From Heracleum sosnowskyi (Eukaryota > Streptophyta > Magnoliopsida > Apiales > Apiaceae), in the NCBI GenBank assembly GCA_030848705.1, contig JAUIZM010000012.1:925001-989000 (forward strand): a stretch of 64,000 nt of DNA. The letters are read 5' to 3'. Made by a program: the position numbers and the translations under genes. Positions 9,506-21,200 of the stretch are shown one piece after another (position 1 is the first letter of the stretch; each line of letters starts with the position of its first letter). Under the pieces are notes generated by a model. The model searched no databases, was not told the DNA's origin, and worked only from the letters and a program-made list of their open reading frames with translations.

Positions 9506-9820
9506 ATGGCAACATCATATTTCGGCTTATCAATACTTTTATTTTTATTAGTAATTCCCATGCCTTTTCTTGAACAGCGTCCAAGTTTGATGACCGAAGT
9601 TCCTCACATACATCGTGACAAAGGTGATGAAGAGGATATATTAGTTTATATTCCTAGTCCTGGAAATACTCAACTTTCAAGGTGGAGACACAACACAACA
9701 TATATCAAAATCTCCAATTTCGGGGATACCAAAGTAAAGCAGAAAAGATGGGAGACTGTAGTTCTCTGGATAAAGAAAACGTATTTGATTTGCCCGAAGA
9801 AATATTGGCCGAGATCTTAA
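9506..9820 (+). CDS. Chimeric ORF: aspartic-protease signal peptide joined to F-box tail
   Basis: A 104-residue frame. Residues 1-16 (MATSYFGLSILLFLLV) and about 60 bases upstream match the start of the aspartic protease gene at 12922. From base 9551 the sequence is the 3' end of the F-box gene, in its original frame (PFLEQRPSLMTEVPHIHRD, then DEEDILVYI), up to about 9677. The rest of the frame reads out of phase through the 5' flank and F-box start of the next gene. A hydrophobic, signal-like N-terminus is thus joined in frame to an F-box tail. No promoter is proven. It may be an unexpressed product of duplication or a young chimeric gene. Confidence 0.5.
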   Translation: MATSYFGLSILLFLLVIPMPFLEQRPSLMTEVPHIHRDKGDEEDILVYIPSPGNTQLSRWRHNTTYIKISNFGDTKVKQKRWETVVLWIKKTYLICPKKYWPRS

Positions 9821-10817
9821 GCTGGTTGGAGGCAAAGTATCTGTTGAGATGTGAATGTGTGTGCAAGGTATGGTGTTCAGTGATTAGGAGCAAACTCTTA
9901 GTAGACATGCATGCTCTACGTAATGGAAGTCTTCATCGTGACTGGAGCAAAATGTGTCATTTTCCCCTGTTACGCCGTCAGCAATCGCAGACTATCGAAT
10001 AAGAAATCCAACAAACTGTCGAATAAGAATAACAATAACCTATCGAATACGAAATCCAACAACCAAGCGTATACTTAATCTTCCCCGTCCACGTTTGGAA
10101 GTCGTTTACATGCACATTTTTCAATATCCTTCAACTGGTTAATATTATGTGGTTTCAGTTTTGTATAATCAAGTGAAGCAGAAGTATGATTTGGCACTTC
10201 TTGATCTTGGAGGTCAGAGTGACGATCCCTGTCCTAATGCTGATCTTTCCTGGAGAATCGTCAAAATTCCTGTATTTGACATGCTCAGCAGACAAGACAG
10301 ACAAGAGAGATATCATTTCTCATACTGTATGTCGAGAGAGGGCATCTTGCATATCCTTACTTCACCTAGGGTTGGTTTGCAAAACCCTAAAGTCATGTGT
10401 GTTGACTTAGTCAAGCAGACCTGTGGAATTCTTAAGGTACCACAAAACCTGTATTTTAATTGCAAGGAGCTTAAATTTCAGTCCTGGACACACAAGCCAT
10501 CAATACTTTTTGTTCGTGACCAGAAACTGAATATATGGGTGTTGGAAGATTACAAGAAACAGAAGTGGGCTGACACAATGGTAGTTCCCTTGCCTTTTCT
10601 GGAACAGCGTCCGAGTTTGATGACCGAATTAGTTCCTCACATACATCGTGACAATGATGATGAAGAGGATATATTAGTTTATATCCATGGTCCTGGAAAT
10701 CCTCGTCTTTACACAGTTAAATCAGGATCAGTTTGTAGTGGTCCAACTCCGCTCATGAGGATACCAGCTACATTGGTCTCTCTCAGAGGTATGCAACCAA
10801 AGAAGAAAGATTGCTAA
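9748..10817 (+). pseudogene. F-box / F-box-associated protein gene, copy 2 (broken)
   Basis: The ATG at 9748 starts an F-box (DLPEEILAEILSWLEAKYLL) whose frame ends at 10002. The F-box-associated part is in another frame. A stretch from about 9954 reads MHIFQYPSTG and then meets TAA at 10140-10142, where copy 1 has a sense codon. From 10149 a 222-residue frame is intact to the end (KYDLALLDLGGQSDDP, HFSYCMSREGILHIL, NIWVLEDYKKQKWADT). It keeps the G that copy 1 lost, so its C-terminal half is undamaged. It carries a 6-base direct duplication in the RQDRQERYH region. The two copies therefore decayed partly independently. Possible residual use of the 222-residue frame cannot be excluded. Confidence 0.8.
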
Positions 10818-11500
10818 ATTTAACTCCAGACAAGATTTTTGGCTCGGGAATTTTCTTTCTCTGTTCAGAGTTTCCCTAATGGTATATTTATATATCTATT
10901 AATCTCACCGCAGTTTATATTTTAAAGATTCCAGTTTTGTGTAGCATATTTATTAAATATTTGGATCGTTTTTATGTGACATTTTGGGGACTTTTTAATA
11001 TGTACTCGGTTCTTGTCTTATTAATGCAATAAAATACTTCATGCAATAATTAGGTGTGCTCAAAATTTTATTAACTTAAATGAGCAAAAATGCAAGAGTT
11101 CTTCGAATTTTCTGGAAATCACATCTTTTCTTCATATAGTGAATACTGTTTTCTTCAAGCATATAGGGTGAAGGCCCTTTCATCTCTAGATGGTTTGGAT
11201 TGTAATTTGTAAGGTATTAGTTATTTATTCTATCACATGTGTAGTGTAGACATTATACACTCTCATTCTAATTTCTAAGCATATCCTTTAATGCACATCT
11301 TGTTGAAATGTAGGTGACAATAATTTACTTTTTTTGTATGAGCTTTCAGTTATCTGATAGAAAATACATGGATATGTATGACTATGGGTATTTATGCTAG
11401 ATGCACACCACACGATACTAATTTTTTTTGTTTTTTTAATTAAGCTTCATAGGTTTTGATATGTGTTTGTAGTATGTGAATTTAGTTACATATACTGTGA
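10818..11500. other. 3' flank of F-box copy 2
   Basis: AT-rich flank. Copy 1 (5868-6037) lacks about 440 bases of it, between ATTTATT and GACTATGGG. No gene is recognised. Confidence 0.7.
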
Positions 11501-12108
11501 ATCACATTTATCTATTTATTATTATTCTACCAAGTAATTGTCATTTTTGTGCTTCATGGTATTAGTGTACCTATTTTTGATATTTTTGTGTTTGTAGAGG
11601 ATGTTCTGTAAGGGAGTTCATAGATGTTGGCAAGTTCTCACTAAAGTATGTGGTTCTAGGGTTCTGAAATTTTCTAAAACCATAGAGTTTGTTCAGAAAA
11701 AATGCAGAATTATGCAGTTTAAGTAAGGATTCACTTCACTTGGTATCTGTCTAATATGACCAATAGACATAGTCGGAATATATGAGATGTTCCTTCTGTT
11801 TCGAATTCTAGGTTGCCAAGGAATATTCAAGATTACAGTACTAAAAAGTCTTTCGATCACTCTGATTTGTTTAAGCTGTTGCGCATTCATGAAACATACG
11901 TACACGGTACACCTGCCACGAAAAAACCCAGTCCACTGTGAGCTGCAACTTCTCTAATTGCGTCAAGGAATCTAGACCACTCTATCTAAATTCCTTAAAT
12001 TGACTGATTTGTTTCATAGATGGATGGGAGACATGGTAATTATAAAGCATCTGCAGCAGATATAATACATATATGCAGAGTCATCTTGGTACCTACATAA
12101 ACATAGGT
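11501..12108. repeat. Duplicated intergenic block, copy B, with empty TRIM site
   Basis: Matches 8232-8862. Bases 11501-11505 (ATCAC) are the single-copy target that is duplicated around the TRIM array in copy A, so this copy either predates the insertion or never received it. Confidence 0.88.
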
Positions 12109-12921
12109 TCTCTTTTTTTTTTCTTATTACAAATAAATATAGGTTCTTTGATAAGTGAGCCACCACTCAGAACGAGCTCTCCAAATTCTAAGGTCGTTTT
12201 CAAGGTCTGCAGCTGATGTGGCTTAGTAGGGGACAATTGAGAGTAATTTTTTGTTTTGAGACGGCACTTGTTTCAGTGGTAGATGGCACTCATCAAATAC
12301 CTCCTTCCACAACCTTTTCAGCCTGTATCTCACTATTGAAATGCATAAGTTGCTTTGCTAGGATGTGCATATGTTTGTGCAAGTGCATGAAAATTTATGG
12401 AGTTCAACTAGCATCCAGTCTCCAATACTTGGGCGTTTGTATATGCAACACTACCTTGTAAGTGCTTGTTTTATTAAACATAGCAACTAATTTTCTATGT
12501 AATTAAAGTTGCAGTTCCTTAGCCTTCAAGTCCTTTATGTAATTCCATGGAAGTAAAAATTTGTGTTTGGTTGGCATGTAGGAAAACCAGGCAACCTCTT
12601 GTCAACTTTAGAACGACTTTACTACGTCCCCAATAGTGTTATAACGGTAACCTACAGTAACAAAACATTGATGATCATGAATTTTGTAATTCCGTTGATT
12701 GAACACAATTTAATTAACTAATTGTGTCAATATTTATTTTAGGTCTGAATAAGAACTTTGGGGGACTCTAAATTTCGCTTGAATTTTGGTTAAATTTAAT
12801 GCAGTATGAAGAAGTGATTAGTTCATGCTAATATCATTCATAAGGTGGTTAACAGTATGGTACATACTATAGATAAGATATCTCTGTACAATATTCTCTG
12901 CAACAACTAGTATTTCATATA
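12109..12921. other. Intergenic, upstream of the aspartic protease
   Basis: No convincing gene; short frames here show no recognisable domain. The last 60 or so bases before 12922 resemble those before the chimeric ORF at 9506 and presumably belong to the protease 5' leader. Confidence 0.6.
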
Positions 12922-14217
12922 ATGGCAACCACATTATACTTCAGCTTATCAGCATTTTTATTTTTATTATCATCAGCTGATGCAAACGTTAAACCAATTC
13001 GCGGAGGAGTTACGCTACAACTCATTCATCGTTTCTCTCCCAACCTCCCGTTCCATAAAACTGATAGCTTCCAAAATTTCTTAGAAAGAAACGATGAACA
13101 CTTCATAAAAAGACTTGCTACTTTTCACTGTGAAAGCATAGATGTTCAACTAATAACAGCCACCTCCGGACAAGAACATCTCTTTTTTGTTAACTTGTCC
13201 ATAGGCGAACCGCCTGTCACACAATATTTAGCCATGGATACTGGCAGCCACCTTACATGGGTGATGGCAGATGCTTTCAAAAGAGAATTCAAGTATCCAC
13301 CAGGCCGCTCATCTACTCAGAGGAACATCACATGTAGGAGTGATGCATGCAAGAAGCTAGGATATTGCAATTCAATTGGAAATTGCATGTGCCAAACACG
13401 CTATGGCGACGGCCAACACAAGTTAGAAAGCTACTTGACGTATGATAGATTTGTCTTTCAGAATGCTTCGGCACATAAAGTGATCATGGGCATATTTTGC
13501 AATGGAACGGGTCTGTTAGGTGAAGAAAACTTTTACGGGATTCTTGGACTTAGTCCCCCGTATCCATCATTCGTGCACTGGCTACACGATTTGGGAGCTA
13601 AAAAGTTTTCTTATTATATCAATGGAGTGGTCACAGATAGCTTTCATCCATATGCAAGACTCACGTTAGGTGACAAGGCGGATATCCGAGGTAAAACCAC
13701 ACCTTTAAGAATAGACGGTGCTCATTATCGTATTTCTCTCGAAAGCATAAGTTTGGGAAGGAAAAAACTTGATATAGACCCCAAATTATTTGCTCAAAAA
13801 GGAATTGAAGGAGGTACTGGAGTAATTATTGACAGCGGCAGCATTAAAACATATTTAAGAGATGAGGCTTATAACATACTTTGCCTTGCTGTTGGGGATG
13901 AAATGGTAACGAGGGGTTTTAAGCAAAGACCAAATACTAGAAATTTATGTTACTATGGAATTGTGGAAGAAGTGAAAAGATCTGATTTTCCGATTCTTTC
14001 ATTCAATTTTGCTGAAGGAGCAAGTCTACTGTTGGACGAAGATGACTTGTTTATAGATTCCGTATTGAACTATTTCTGCATGACAGTGATGCCCAGCTCC
14101 ACACATGGTCCGACTCTGAAGAAACTAAGTATTATAGGTTTAACAGCTCAACAAGATTACATCATGGGATATGATTTGGAAAATCAACAGTTAGCCATGA
14201 AACTGTCTGATATTTAG
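12922..14217 (+). CDS. A1-family aspartic protease (nepenthesin/CDR1-like), apparently intact
   Basis: A 431-residue, single-exon pepsin-type protease. Residues 1-21 form a hydrophobic signal peptide (SLSAFLFLLSSADA), pointing to the secretory pathway or apoplast. The first catalytic motif is DTGS at residue 106 (MDTGSHLTW) and the second DSGS at 304 (IIDSGSIKTYL). A flap-type tyrosine lies in YGDG at 161-164, and a Cys-rich segment at 138-157 is typical of the plant A1B group. The C-terminus IIGLTAQQDYIMGYDLE matches the family's final hydrophobic strand but is shorter than usual. Length is normal for plant CDR1-like enzymes. A truncated relative follows at 15741-16766 and only the signal-peptide end recurs at 9506. 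Relatives act in defence or development; the substrate is unknown. Confidence 0.88.
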   Translation: MATTLYFSLSAFLFLLSSADANVKPIRGGVTLQLIHRFSPNLPFHKTDSFQNFLERNDEHFIKRLATFHCESIDVQLITATSGQEHLFFVNLSIGEPPVTQYLAMDTGSHLTWVMADAFKREFKYPPGRSSTQRNITCRSDACKKLGYCNSIGNCMCQTRYGDGQHKLESYLTYDRFVFQNASAHKVIMGIFCNGTGLLGEENFYGILGLSPPYPSFVHWLHDLGAKKFSYYINGVVTDSFHPYARLTLGDKADIRGKTTPLRIDGAHYRISLESISLGRKKLDIDPKLFAQKGIEGGTGVIIDSGSIKTYLRDEAYNILCLAVGDEMVTRGFKQRPNTRNLCYYGIVEEVKRSDFPILSFNFAEGASLLLDEDDLFIDSVLNYFCMTVMPSSTHGPTLKKLSIIGLTAQQDYIMGYDLENQQLAMKLSDI

Positions 14218-14282
14218 AGATATATAAAACCTATAATAAATTTTCATTCAAAAGTGTTCGGTTGCAAAATTTCTATGTCATA

Positions 14283-14327
14283 CACTACAAAGAATATCAG
14301 TCTTTTTTGACAAACTTTCTTGTAGTG
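14283..14327. repeat. Small inverted repeat with CACTA-like ends
   Basis: Starts CACTACAAAGAA and ends TTTCTTGTAGTG, nearly complementary to each other. A rearranged relative is at about 16793-16850. Probably a degenerate miniature element. Confidence 0.5.
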
Positions 14328-14397
14328 ATATCATGTGTACTAGAGCTTGATTTTCTCTGCAATTAGTAGGCTGACTGATATCTTTACTTTTTAATAT

Positions 14398-14655
14398 ATT
14401 TTAAAGCTAAAATATACCTTAAAGTTAATAAAAACAGGGCAATTATCTGTTCTAACTTCTAACTACATTTTGATCAGCTGCTTTCATCATGTTATCTAAA
14501 GAGGTGTTGCTATTATGAAACGAATTCCCAGGATTTAGCTGCAAGTCTGCAACAGATGACTCTAATTCATGCAACTGAGAGATAATTCAAATTAAAGGCT
14601 CTTTTGCACTGTGTAAACATGATGCACAGAAAATCAAAAGAATTTGACCTGCAGC
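14398..14655. repeat. Intergenic segment duplicated from 9228-9385
   Basis: Shares long identical stretches (such as CTACATTTTGATCAGCTGCT) with 9228-9385 and has an extra insert of about 100 bases near 14540-14625. It ties the protease cluster to the F-box cluster as one duplicated block. Confidence 0.75.
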
Positions 14656-15167
14656 AGCTTGGAATCAAAAAGGTAACCGATAACCCCTTGTGTTTCCATT
14701 AATCTAGTCAATCTCGTATCTGGTTCTGTTTTAGCCTGCTCAGTTTGTTAAAAGTGCCTCTTTACCTCTATGGAAATCTAGCTGCATTACCTTATAACCG
14801 CGGAATAATATTTTACCAACAAACCTTAACTTAAGATGCTCGAAGAACAAAGCTTGACATAGGTGCATTCTAATCAAACTTCGTATACAAACTAAACCAC
14901 ATGCCTGAGGTATACATTACAGAGAACGCAATTTAGTTGCCAAGTCTAAGTAAAAAATTCAATTTGAAAATCACTAATGTAGGTAAACGAGAAAATTAGG
15001 AGCACTACATTGTAAAAAATTCTAAACACAATTCATACACATCGAAAACATTGGAAACAACATCAAATTACAATCACTAATTTCAATCATTCTGAAATCT
15101 TTACAGATGCTAACATAACTAACAAAGCATCAACTACAAACCCTAACTTCAAAGTCGCAACGTCCAT
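14656..15167. other. Intergenic, no gene seen
   Basis: AT-rich sequence 3' to the fasciclin-like fragment on the minus strand. It may include that gene's 3' untranslated region. Confidence 0.5.
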
Positions 15168-15740
15168 TCATAGGGGTACTGGAAACAGATGTTCCACTCC
15201 GTGAACAGCAAATACAGACGAAAGATATATATCGGGATGAGTAATGAAAGTATGTTGAATTGTGAAATTCAGAGGAGTAGCAGTAATCTGCAATGTCTTG
15301 GAAGGCAAGAGAATCGGCAAGGTAGAAAGCGGTTCAAAAGCTCGAAGCTGATCGAAAGACAATCGTTGTGGAATTATATGATAAGGAATCAGATTACGAT
15401 GGATATCGATACGATCTCGTAAATCAAGCACGGCAGCATTGAGTGGAACAAACAAAGTTGCCTGATCAGGCAATACAGGCTTAGTAGAGTGTCCCGCAAG
15501 TAACTTTCCCCAAATAGTAAAATCGTTTTGTGCCAACAAGGCTTGAAAGATATTGTAAAGCTCGTCTTCGTAAAAATCAGGAGGCAATGAAGGCCCGGAA
15601 TATTCGGAGGGAATAATAGCAGGAGTTAGGTCAGAAAGTGGCGGTGAAACAACAGGAGTTGCGGTGGAGTTGGAGGAGGAAACGACGGGTGCTGAGGTGG
15701 CAACCGGAGGGGAGAGAGGGGTGTTCAGAAAGTCTTTTTA
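15168..15740 (-). pseudogene. Fasciclin-like arabinogalactan-type protein, 5'-truncated
   Basis: The minus strand is open from 15740 to the stop at 15168. It first encodes a Pro/Ser/Thr/Ala-rich stretch (APVVSSSNSTATPVVSPP) of the kind that carries arabinogalactan glycans. One FAS1 domain follows, with an H1-like motif TLFVPLNAAV, a YH-like motif IPYHIIPQ, and an H2-like strand. The C-terminus (VHGVEHLFPVPL) looks complete. No start codon or signal peptide remains: the frame runs straight into the aspartic-protease fragment at 15741. Family members are cell-wall or plasma-membrane adhesion proteins. Without a signal peptide it is unlikely to work unless a new 5' exon is used. Confidence 0.75.
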
Positions 15741-16766
15741 TGAACACTTCATAAAAAGACTTGCTACTTTTCACCGTAAAGGCATAGATGTCCAACTAAT
15801 AACAGCCACCTCCGGACGAGAACATCTCTTTTTTGTTAACTTGTCCATAGGCGAACCGCCTGTCACACAATATTTAGCCAAAGATACTGGCAGCCACCTT
15901 ACATGGGTGATTGGAGATGCTTTTAAAAGAGAATTCAAGTATCCACCAGGCCGCTCATCTACTCAGAGGAACATCACATGTAGGAGTGATGCATGCAAGA
16001 AGCTAGGATATTGCAATTCAATTGGAAATTGCATGTGCCAAACACGCTATGGCGACGGCCAACACAAGTTAGAAAGCTACTTGACGTATGATAGATTTGT
16101 CTTTCAGAATGCTTCGGTAGATAAAATGATCATGGGCATATTTTGCAATGGAAAGGGTAGTCTGTTAGGTGAAGAAAACTTTTACGGGATTTTGGACTTA
16201 GTACCCCCATATCCATCATTCGTGCACTGGCTACACGATTTGGGAGCTAAAAAGTTTTCTTATTATATCAATGGAGTGGTTACAGATAGCTTTCATCCAT
16301 ATGAAAGACCCACGTTAGGTGACAAAGCGGATATCCGAGGTAAAACCACACCTTTAAGAATAGACGGTGCTCATTATCGAATCTCTCTGGAAAGCATAAG
16401 TTTGGGAAGGAAAAAACTTGATATAGACCCCAAATTATTTGCTCAAAAAGGAATTGAAGGTGGAACTGGTGTAATTATTGACAGTGGCGGTATTAAAACA
16501 TGGTTAACAGATGATGCCTACGACGTAGTTAGCCTTGACGTCGGAGATGAACTATCAAGGATTTCTGCTGCTATGGAATTGTGGAACAAGTGAAAAGATC
16601 TGATTTTCCGATTCTTTCATTTAATTTTTCTGGCAAAGCAAGTCTAGAACTCGACGAAGATGACTTGAGAAAACTAACAATTATAGGTTTGACGGCTCAA
16701 CAAGATTACATAATGGGGTATGATTTAGAAAATCGACGGTTAGCCATGAAACTGTGTAATCTTTAG
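15741..16766 (+). pseudogene. Aspartic protease copy, truncated and frameshifted
   Basis: Starts inside the homologue of the 12922-14217 gene (from the EHFIKRLATFH region) and lacks the signal peptide and first 58 residues. Reading upstream continues into the antisense of the fasciclin fragment. DTGS is kept (KDTGSHLTW); the second catalytic motif is DSGG instead of DSGS. Near 16550 a net loss of about 31 bases shifts the frame, so the main frame stops at 16593. The C-terminal part continues in another frame at 16581-16766 and lacks a further 66-69 bases present in the intact gene. It cannot make a secreted protease. Confidence 0.85.
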
Positions 16767-18118
16767 AGCCATAAAACCTATAAGAAGTTAACTTTCTTGT
16801 AGTGATATCAGTAATCACTACAACAAAGAATATCAATATTTTTTTTGACAATTTATTACGCAGACTACTAGCTACTTGCGAATTTGAACTCTTAAATTGA
16901 AGCATATATTTGAGCAAGAAGTTGTAACCGAAATATTGGCCTCACTGGATTTAATATGGTTTAAACCATTTCTGGTAATGTATTTAGTGGAGAGACTCCG
17001 GTGGAAGTTGAAAATCTCCAGTTGCTTCAAGAATTCCCGAGTTAATTCAAATATTATAGTTCTTCTGGGATTACTTATTTTAAGTTCGACTAGCTTGTAA
17101 TCCGTGCTAAGCACCGGCGAGCATAGTCGTATTTTGTATTTATTATGTATTTGGCGGTTGATTAGTCAATTGAATGATTTTTTTTATAGTAGCTTGTATT
17201 AAAAATTGTATTAAATTTAGATGTCGTAGGTCCAATCAAGAAACAATAGGCAATTTTTTGTTATAGGTTTTTTTTTTGAATTTTTATGCGAATTTGTATA
17301 TTGAAAAATCCTCAATTATTGTTTTTTAACGTTTTTTTATTATTTAATTTGGATAAAATGTGAAATAATTTTTTTAAAAAAATGTAAAGATTGGATATAT
17401 TTTTATATTATATTGTTTGTTTTTTGTTTTGGTTTTGTTTTCAATATATATTATTGAAATTAAATAATTATTGATTTGAAGTGGCGAAGGGGAATTTTAT
17501 TTTAAAAAGTGAATACATTTTGTTTGGTATTTTCAATTAGTTAATAACCTTTTTATGATGTATCATTTTTTTAAAAATTTGTTTAAATAAGGGTTTTAAA
17601 AAATCTAATTTTAAAATAAAGCCTTAAAATTTAATTATTTTATTAAGGTTTTAAAGATTAAATGTTTCTTTATACAATGTAATTAAATTATAAAATAATA
17701 GCATTTACTTTGTAGTACTTTGAAATTACGTTATTGTTATGTTGTGTGTTCTACATTTTGTTTGGTATTTTCAATTAGTTAATTTTTTTTTTCAATCATT
17801 ATCTAATATTGTGTTTTCTTAATATACGATTTGTATTAAGAAACCTGTTAAAATCGATCAACAATGCAGGACCTGCAAAAAATAAGTAGATAAAGGTCGA
17901 TATTTTGACTAAATATAAGAAATTGATGTAATATCCACCAATAAATTGTATTACTTAATATTTAGAGGATATGTAATATTAGCATACCAATATTCTTTTC
18001 CTACAAAAAAAATTTCACTCCATGATCAAGATCTATGATTATTAAATATTTAGTACGTCATAAAAAATGAGAACTGCAAGAGAAAATGAGAACACCAAGA
18101 GACATTGCATCAAAATAG
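16767..18118. other. AT-rich intergenic spacer
   Basis: Long T and A runs and no gene. A partial repeat of the small CACTA-like inverted repeat lies at 16793-16850, and a short direct repeat (TTTTGTTTGGTATTTTCAAT) occurs at about 17518 and 17757. Confidence 0.65.
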
Positions 18119-18403
18119 CACTACTAGAAAAAGTAGATATAACATCGGAGCTTTAACATCGGTTGAAAATGCCACCGATGTTAGAAAGTGTTTCAACATC
18201 ACTATTTTTTAAAACGATGTTAAAGCCATTTTCAGACATCAGTTTGTAAATTACCCGTTGTTGATTCTCATTTTTAAAAAATTAAAAAAATACCGCGATA
18301 TACTTTCCCCCTTATTACACCAAATAATTTCCCCCTGGTTACCAAAAATATTTCCCCCCTTAACGAAATTTCTATTCCCCAAATTTTCCCCTTTCCCACA
18401 CAC

Positions 18404-18406
<3 letters not shown>

Positions 18407-18477
<71 letters not shown>
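18407..18477. repeat. (TC)n microsatellite
   Basis: About 35 perfect CT/TC dinucleotides in a region followed by CCCTAATTTCATCATC repeats, possibly a captured 5' leader. The Arg/Glu and Ser/Leu frames across it are artefacts. Confidence 0.95.
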
Positions 18478-18479
<2 letters not shown>

Positions 18480-18854
18480 GTTTCTCTCCATCTCACCGTA
18501 TCTGTAACTAAAACCCTAATTTCATCATCTCACCATCTTTTTAATTAAAACCCTAATTTCATCATCTTTGTACAAATCTGAACCCTAATTGAAGGAACCC
18601 AACCGAGCTAAAAAGAATCGACCTAATTGAGTTTCTTTTTCTTTTGTTTGTTCTTTAATTTGTAAGTTAGTATCAAATTCAATTTAATTTTTTAACTTTT
18701 AACTCTACCTTTTTCAACAGATCTGGAGCTTGAAGTTGGCTTTGACTTTCGATGTAAGCTTACATATCTGTTTCTCTTCACCCTCTGTTCTTTGCATTGT
18801 AAGCTTATATTTGTTTTCCCGTTTTTCTTGTATACTTTTATGTTTTGTATGCAG

Positions 18855-18954
18855 TTAACTGGTGAAACAGTGGGGGAAGTGAAGGCAGTAGCAGATATTC
18901 ACCAAAGAAAAGCTGAGATGGCTAGGCACTCAGATGCATTTATTGCGTTGCCAG
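18855..18954 (+). pseudogene. Captured exon of a LOG-type cytokinin-activating enzyme gene
   Basis: Between an AG acceptor (GCAG at 18851-18854) and a GT donor (GTTAGT after 18954) the sequence encodes LTGETVGEVKAVAD then HQRKAEMARHSDAFIALPG. This is the conserved core of LONELY GUY cytokinin riboside 5'-monophosphate phosphoribohydrolase, ending just before the PGGYGTxxE motif where LOG genes commonly have an intron. The next exon is not found. This is a transduplicated fragment, not a working gene. Confidence 0.85.
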
Positions 18955-19572
18955 GTTAGTACAAGGCCTGCAATTTTCTCAGGAAGATGAACACATATAG
19001 ATATGTGGATTTTGTTGCGATTTAATTTGTAGTGTAATTGAGTTTTAGCAGATATATGCAAATGTGGAAAAAGTATTGTAAATATTTAACCAAGTTTTAG
19101 TAGCTATAAAACTGAGTAATTGATTCACTTATCATTTCTTGGTGGAATTACTGGAATAATCTAGCATAGACTTCAAAGCTAAGGTACATTATTTCTCCGT
19201 TCTATATATGACGAGGAATTGGTCCTTTATTGAACATGGGACATTATTCTGAGTTTCAGGTGGATGCTAGTTGAAAGTTTGTAATTCATGTTGCTATTGT
19301 TCAAACATTTGGACTTCAGTAGAAATAATTTTTTTGATAGTAGAAACATGTTGATAGTATTTGTAGGTGTTTGCTCCAAGTGAATTTCATTATAATAGAT
19401 GCTAGTACATAACATAGTCCCAGTAAAAGATTTTCGACCCATTGCTCAATGATATAGAACCTGTAACATCAATCAGTGAATGTAAATACTTATATAATTA
19501 CTAACATACTTAGGACTATGTGATTCATAGAAGGTGCCTAAAAGAAGATAATTTGACAGTTAATGTTACAGG

Positions 19573-19866
19573 ATTCTCGCAAGTTTGTACTCTGGCACAG
19601 TTTGCATATGGAATTATCAGTCTCAGGTATGCACCTGTAACAATACTTGTTATCATGTTCCTAATTGTTTATTGTTTATTTCCAACTCAATCGTAACTGT
19701 CATTGCTGCAGACTATGTCAAAATCATTCGAGGTGACAGAGCTACCAGGTATTATATATGTGTTGCATTGTATGTGTTATCAATGTTGGCACACGGAGCT
19801 TTGATACCGTTGTTAGCACAATTCAACGAGCAAGAAAAGATATCGATGTTAAGAAATGCAACCTGA
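19573..19866 (+). pseudogene. Exon-like fragments of unrecognised origin inside CACTA
   Basis: Two stretches look like exons with AG/GT borders: one ending at about 19626 and a short one at about 19713-19748 (DYVKIIRGDRATR). I do not recognise the source genes. The run to 19866 is open but partly intronic in character. Confidence 0.35.
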
Positions 19867-21074
19867 ACTTTGTCAAACTTATGTAGGTTAGGTCGACACT
19901 ATCAAAATACATTCATTGTTCCACTTTCCTGATATCTTCACTTATGAAGATGATATGCAGGCACAGGTATTGGCACTATGTATTGCTTTTAAAAATCAGT
20001 TCTTTGCTAGTCTTCTTCCTGTAATTTATATAGAACCTAACTATTTGAGTGCTAATACAGATTAATGCTTTCTGTACCCAAATTGCTGGAAGATTGGAAC
20101 ACATAAGTCAGGCAACGGAGACTCTGATTTAAATTTATAAGTCAGGCAACCGAGACCTATAATTTGTCTGCCTATAAATTGACATAATACTTTATGTTAT
20201 TTAACTCAAATCATCAATTTGTACAGATTTCCTTAGTTTCTGTGTGGAGGTTAAGCTTTTATAAGTTTCTTGTAGAAATAAGACTGAACATTGATCTCGT
20301 TCTCTAGTCTCTCCCTGTATATATTTCATTCTCCTTTATAGATATTCCCCACAGCTGTTTATAGATAACAAACATCTTATGTAAAGTATGACATCAATAA
20401 AGGTCTTAGATGCAAGGGGCCTCCAGGACTTCCTAGTTTACTTGGGGGAGACTCAGAACTATCAGTAGCTACCAGTAGCTACTGTAATTTCAGCTCTAAG
20501 CTTTTCACCGGATTGGGAGGTACCTACGTAGAACTTCGTTAACACATAAAGTCATTTTCAATCTCCCGATGATAATGCGCTTTACATCAATCATAGAAAT
20601 TGCATAAATTCTGTTATATATGGAACACAAAAACCCACTATTATTGTCCTTATGTAATATATTGGATTGACCTAAATTCAATGAAAGTAGGGAAGTGTTT
20701 CCGTGTGTAGATTTCTTTGTTATTTCTGAGTACTTGATTTTTTTGTTTGCTTTAAATATGTTAGTTTTGAAATCTTCTGATGGCCTTCAAATTCATACCT
20801 AGCATATTGCATACCTCAACCAATCATTGCTTAAATAATCAGTAGTTCATCAAGTCATATATTGTGTCCTGCAGCCATCTTGGAAAATCTTGTTGTGCTA
20901 TATGCTTGCTGATTCTTCCCGTCATCTGCTAGTGAATCTTTATGCCACACAAAGATAAAACAACATAAGATAGATACTTATGGAAGATTATAGATCTAAT
21001 TGAAAGATTGTAATTTATAGGTCTGATTTAAATTTTCAGCTATTTGTGGACTCTGTTTTGTGTTTGTGTTGTCA

Positions 21075-21200
21075 GATTGAACTCATATCGAGACTCCATC
21101 ATTGTCATGTGGTACCTTTGCTTGGGTTCTGCTCAGAAAATCAAGGAAAACGCGTTGAAAGGCTACTGGTATTCGAGTACATGCCCAATGGCTATTGTAA
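21075..21200 (+). pseudogene. Captured receptor-like kinase exon
   Basis: After an AG at 21073-21074 the frame reads IELISRLHHCHVVPLLGFCS and then RLLVFEYMPNG, matching the alpha-C helix to hinge region of plant receptor-like kinases (family form LISRLHHRHLVPLLGYC). The match ends soon after the hinge. There is no catalytic loop, so it is only a fragment carried by the CACTA element. Confidence 0.85.

Noticed and set aside
9954..10142. Separate 62-codon gene between the F-box and associated domain
   Set aside because: It is the linker of the broken F-box gene, made of the short tandem repeat, and ends at the stop that breaks copy 2.
12216..12461. 81-codon Cys-rich frame
   Set aside because: No signal peptide, domain, or duplicate supports it; it lies in unremarkable intergenic sequence.
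18251..18548. Arg/Glu and Ser/Leu repeat proteins
   Set aside because: Produced by the (TC)n microsatellite.
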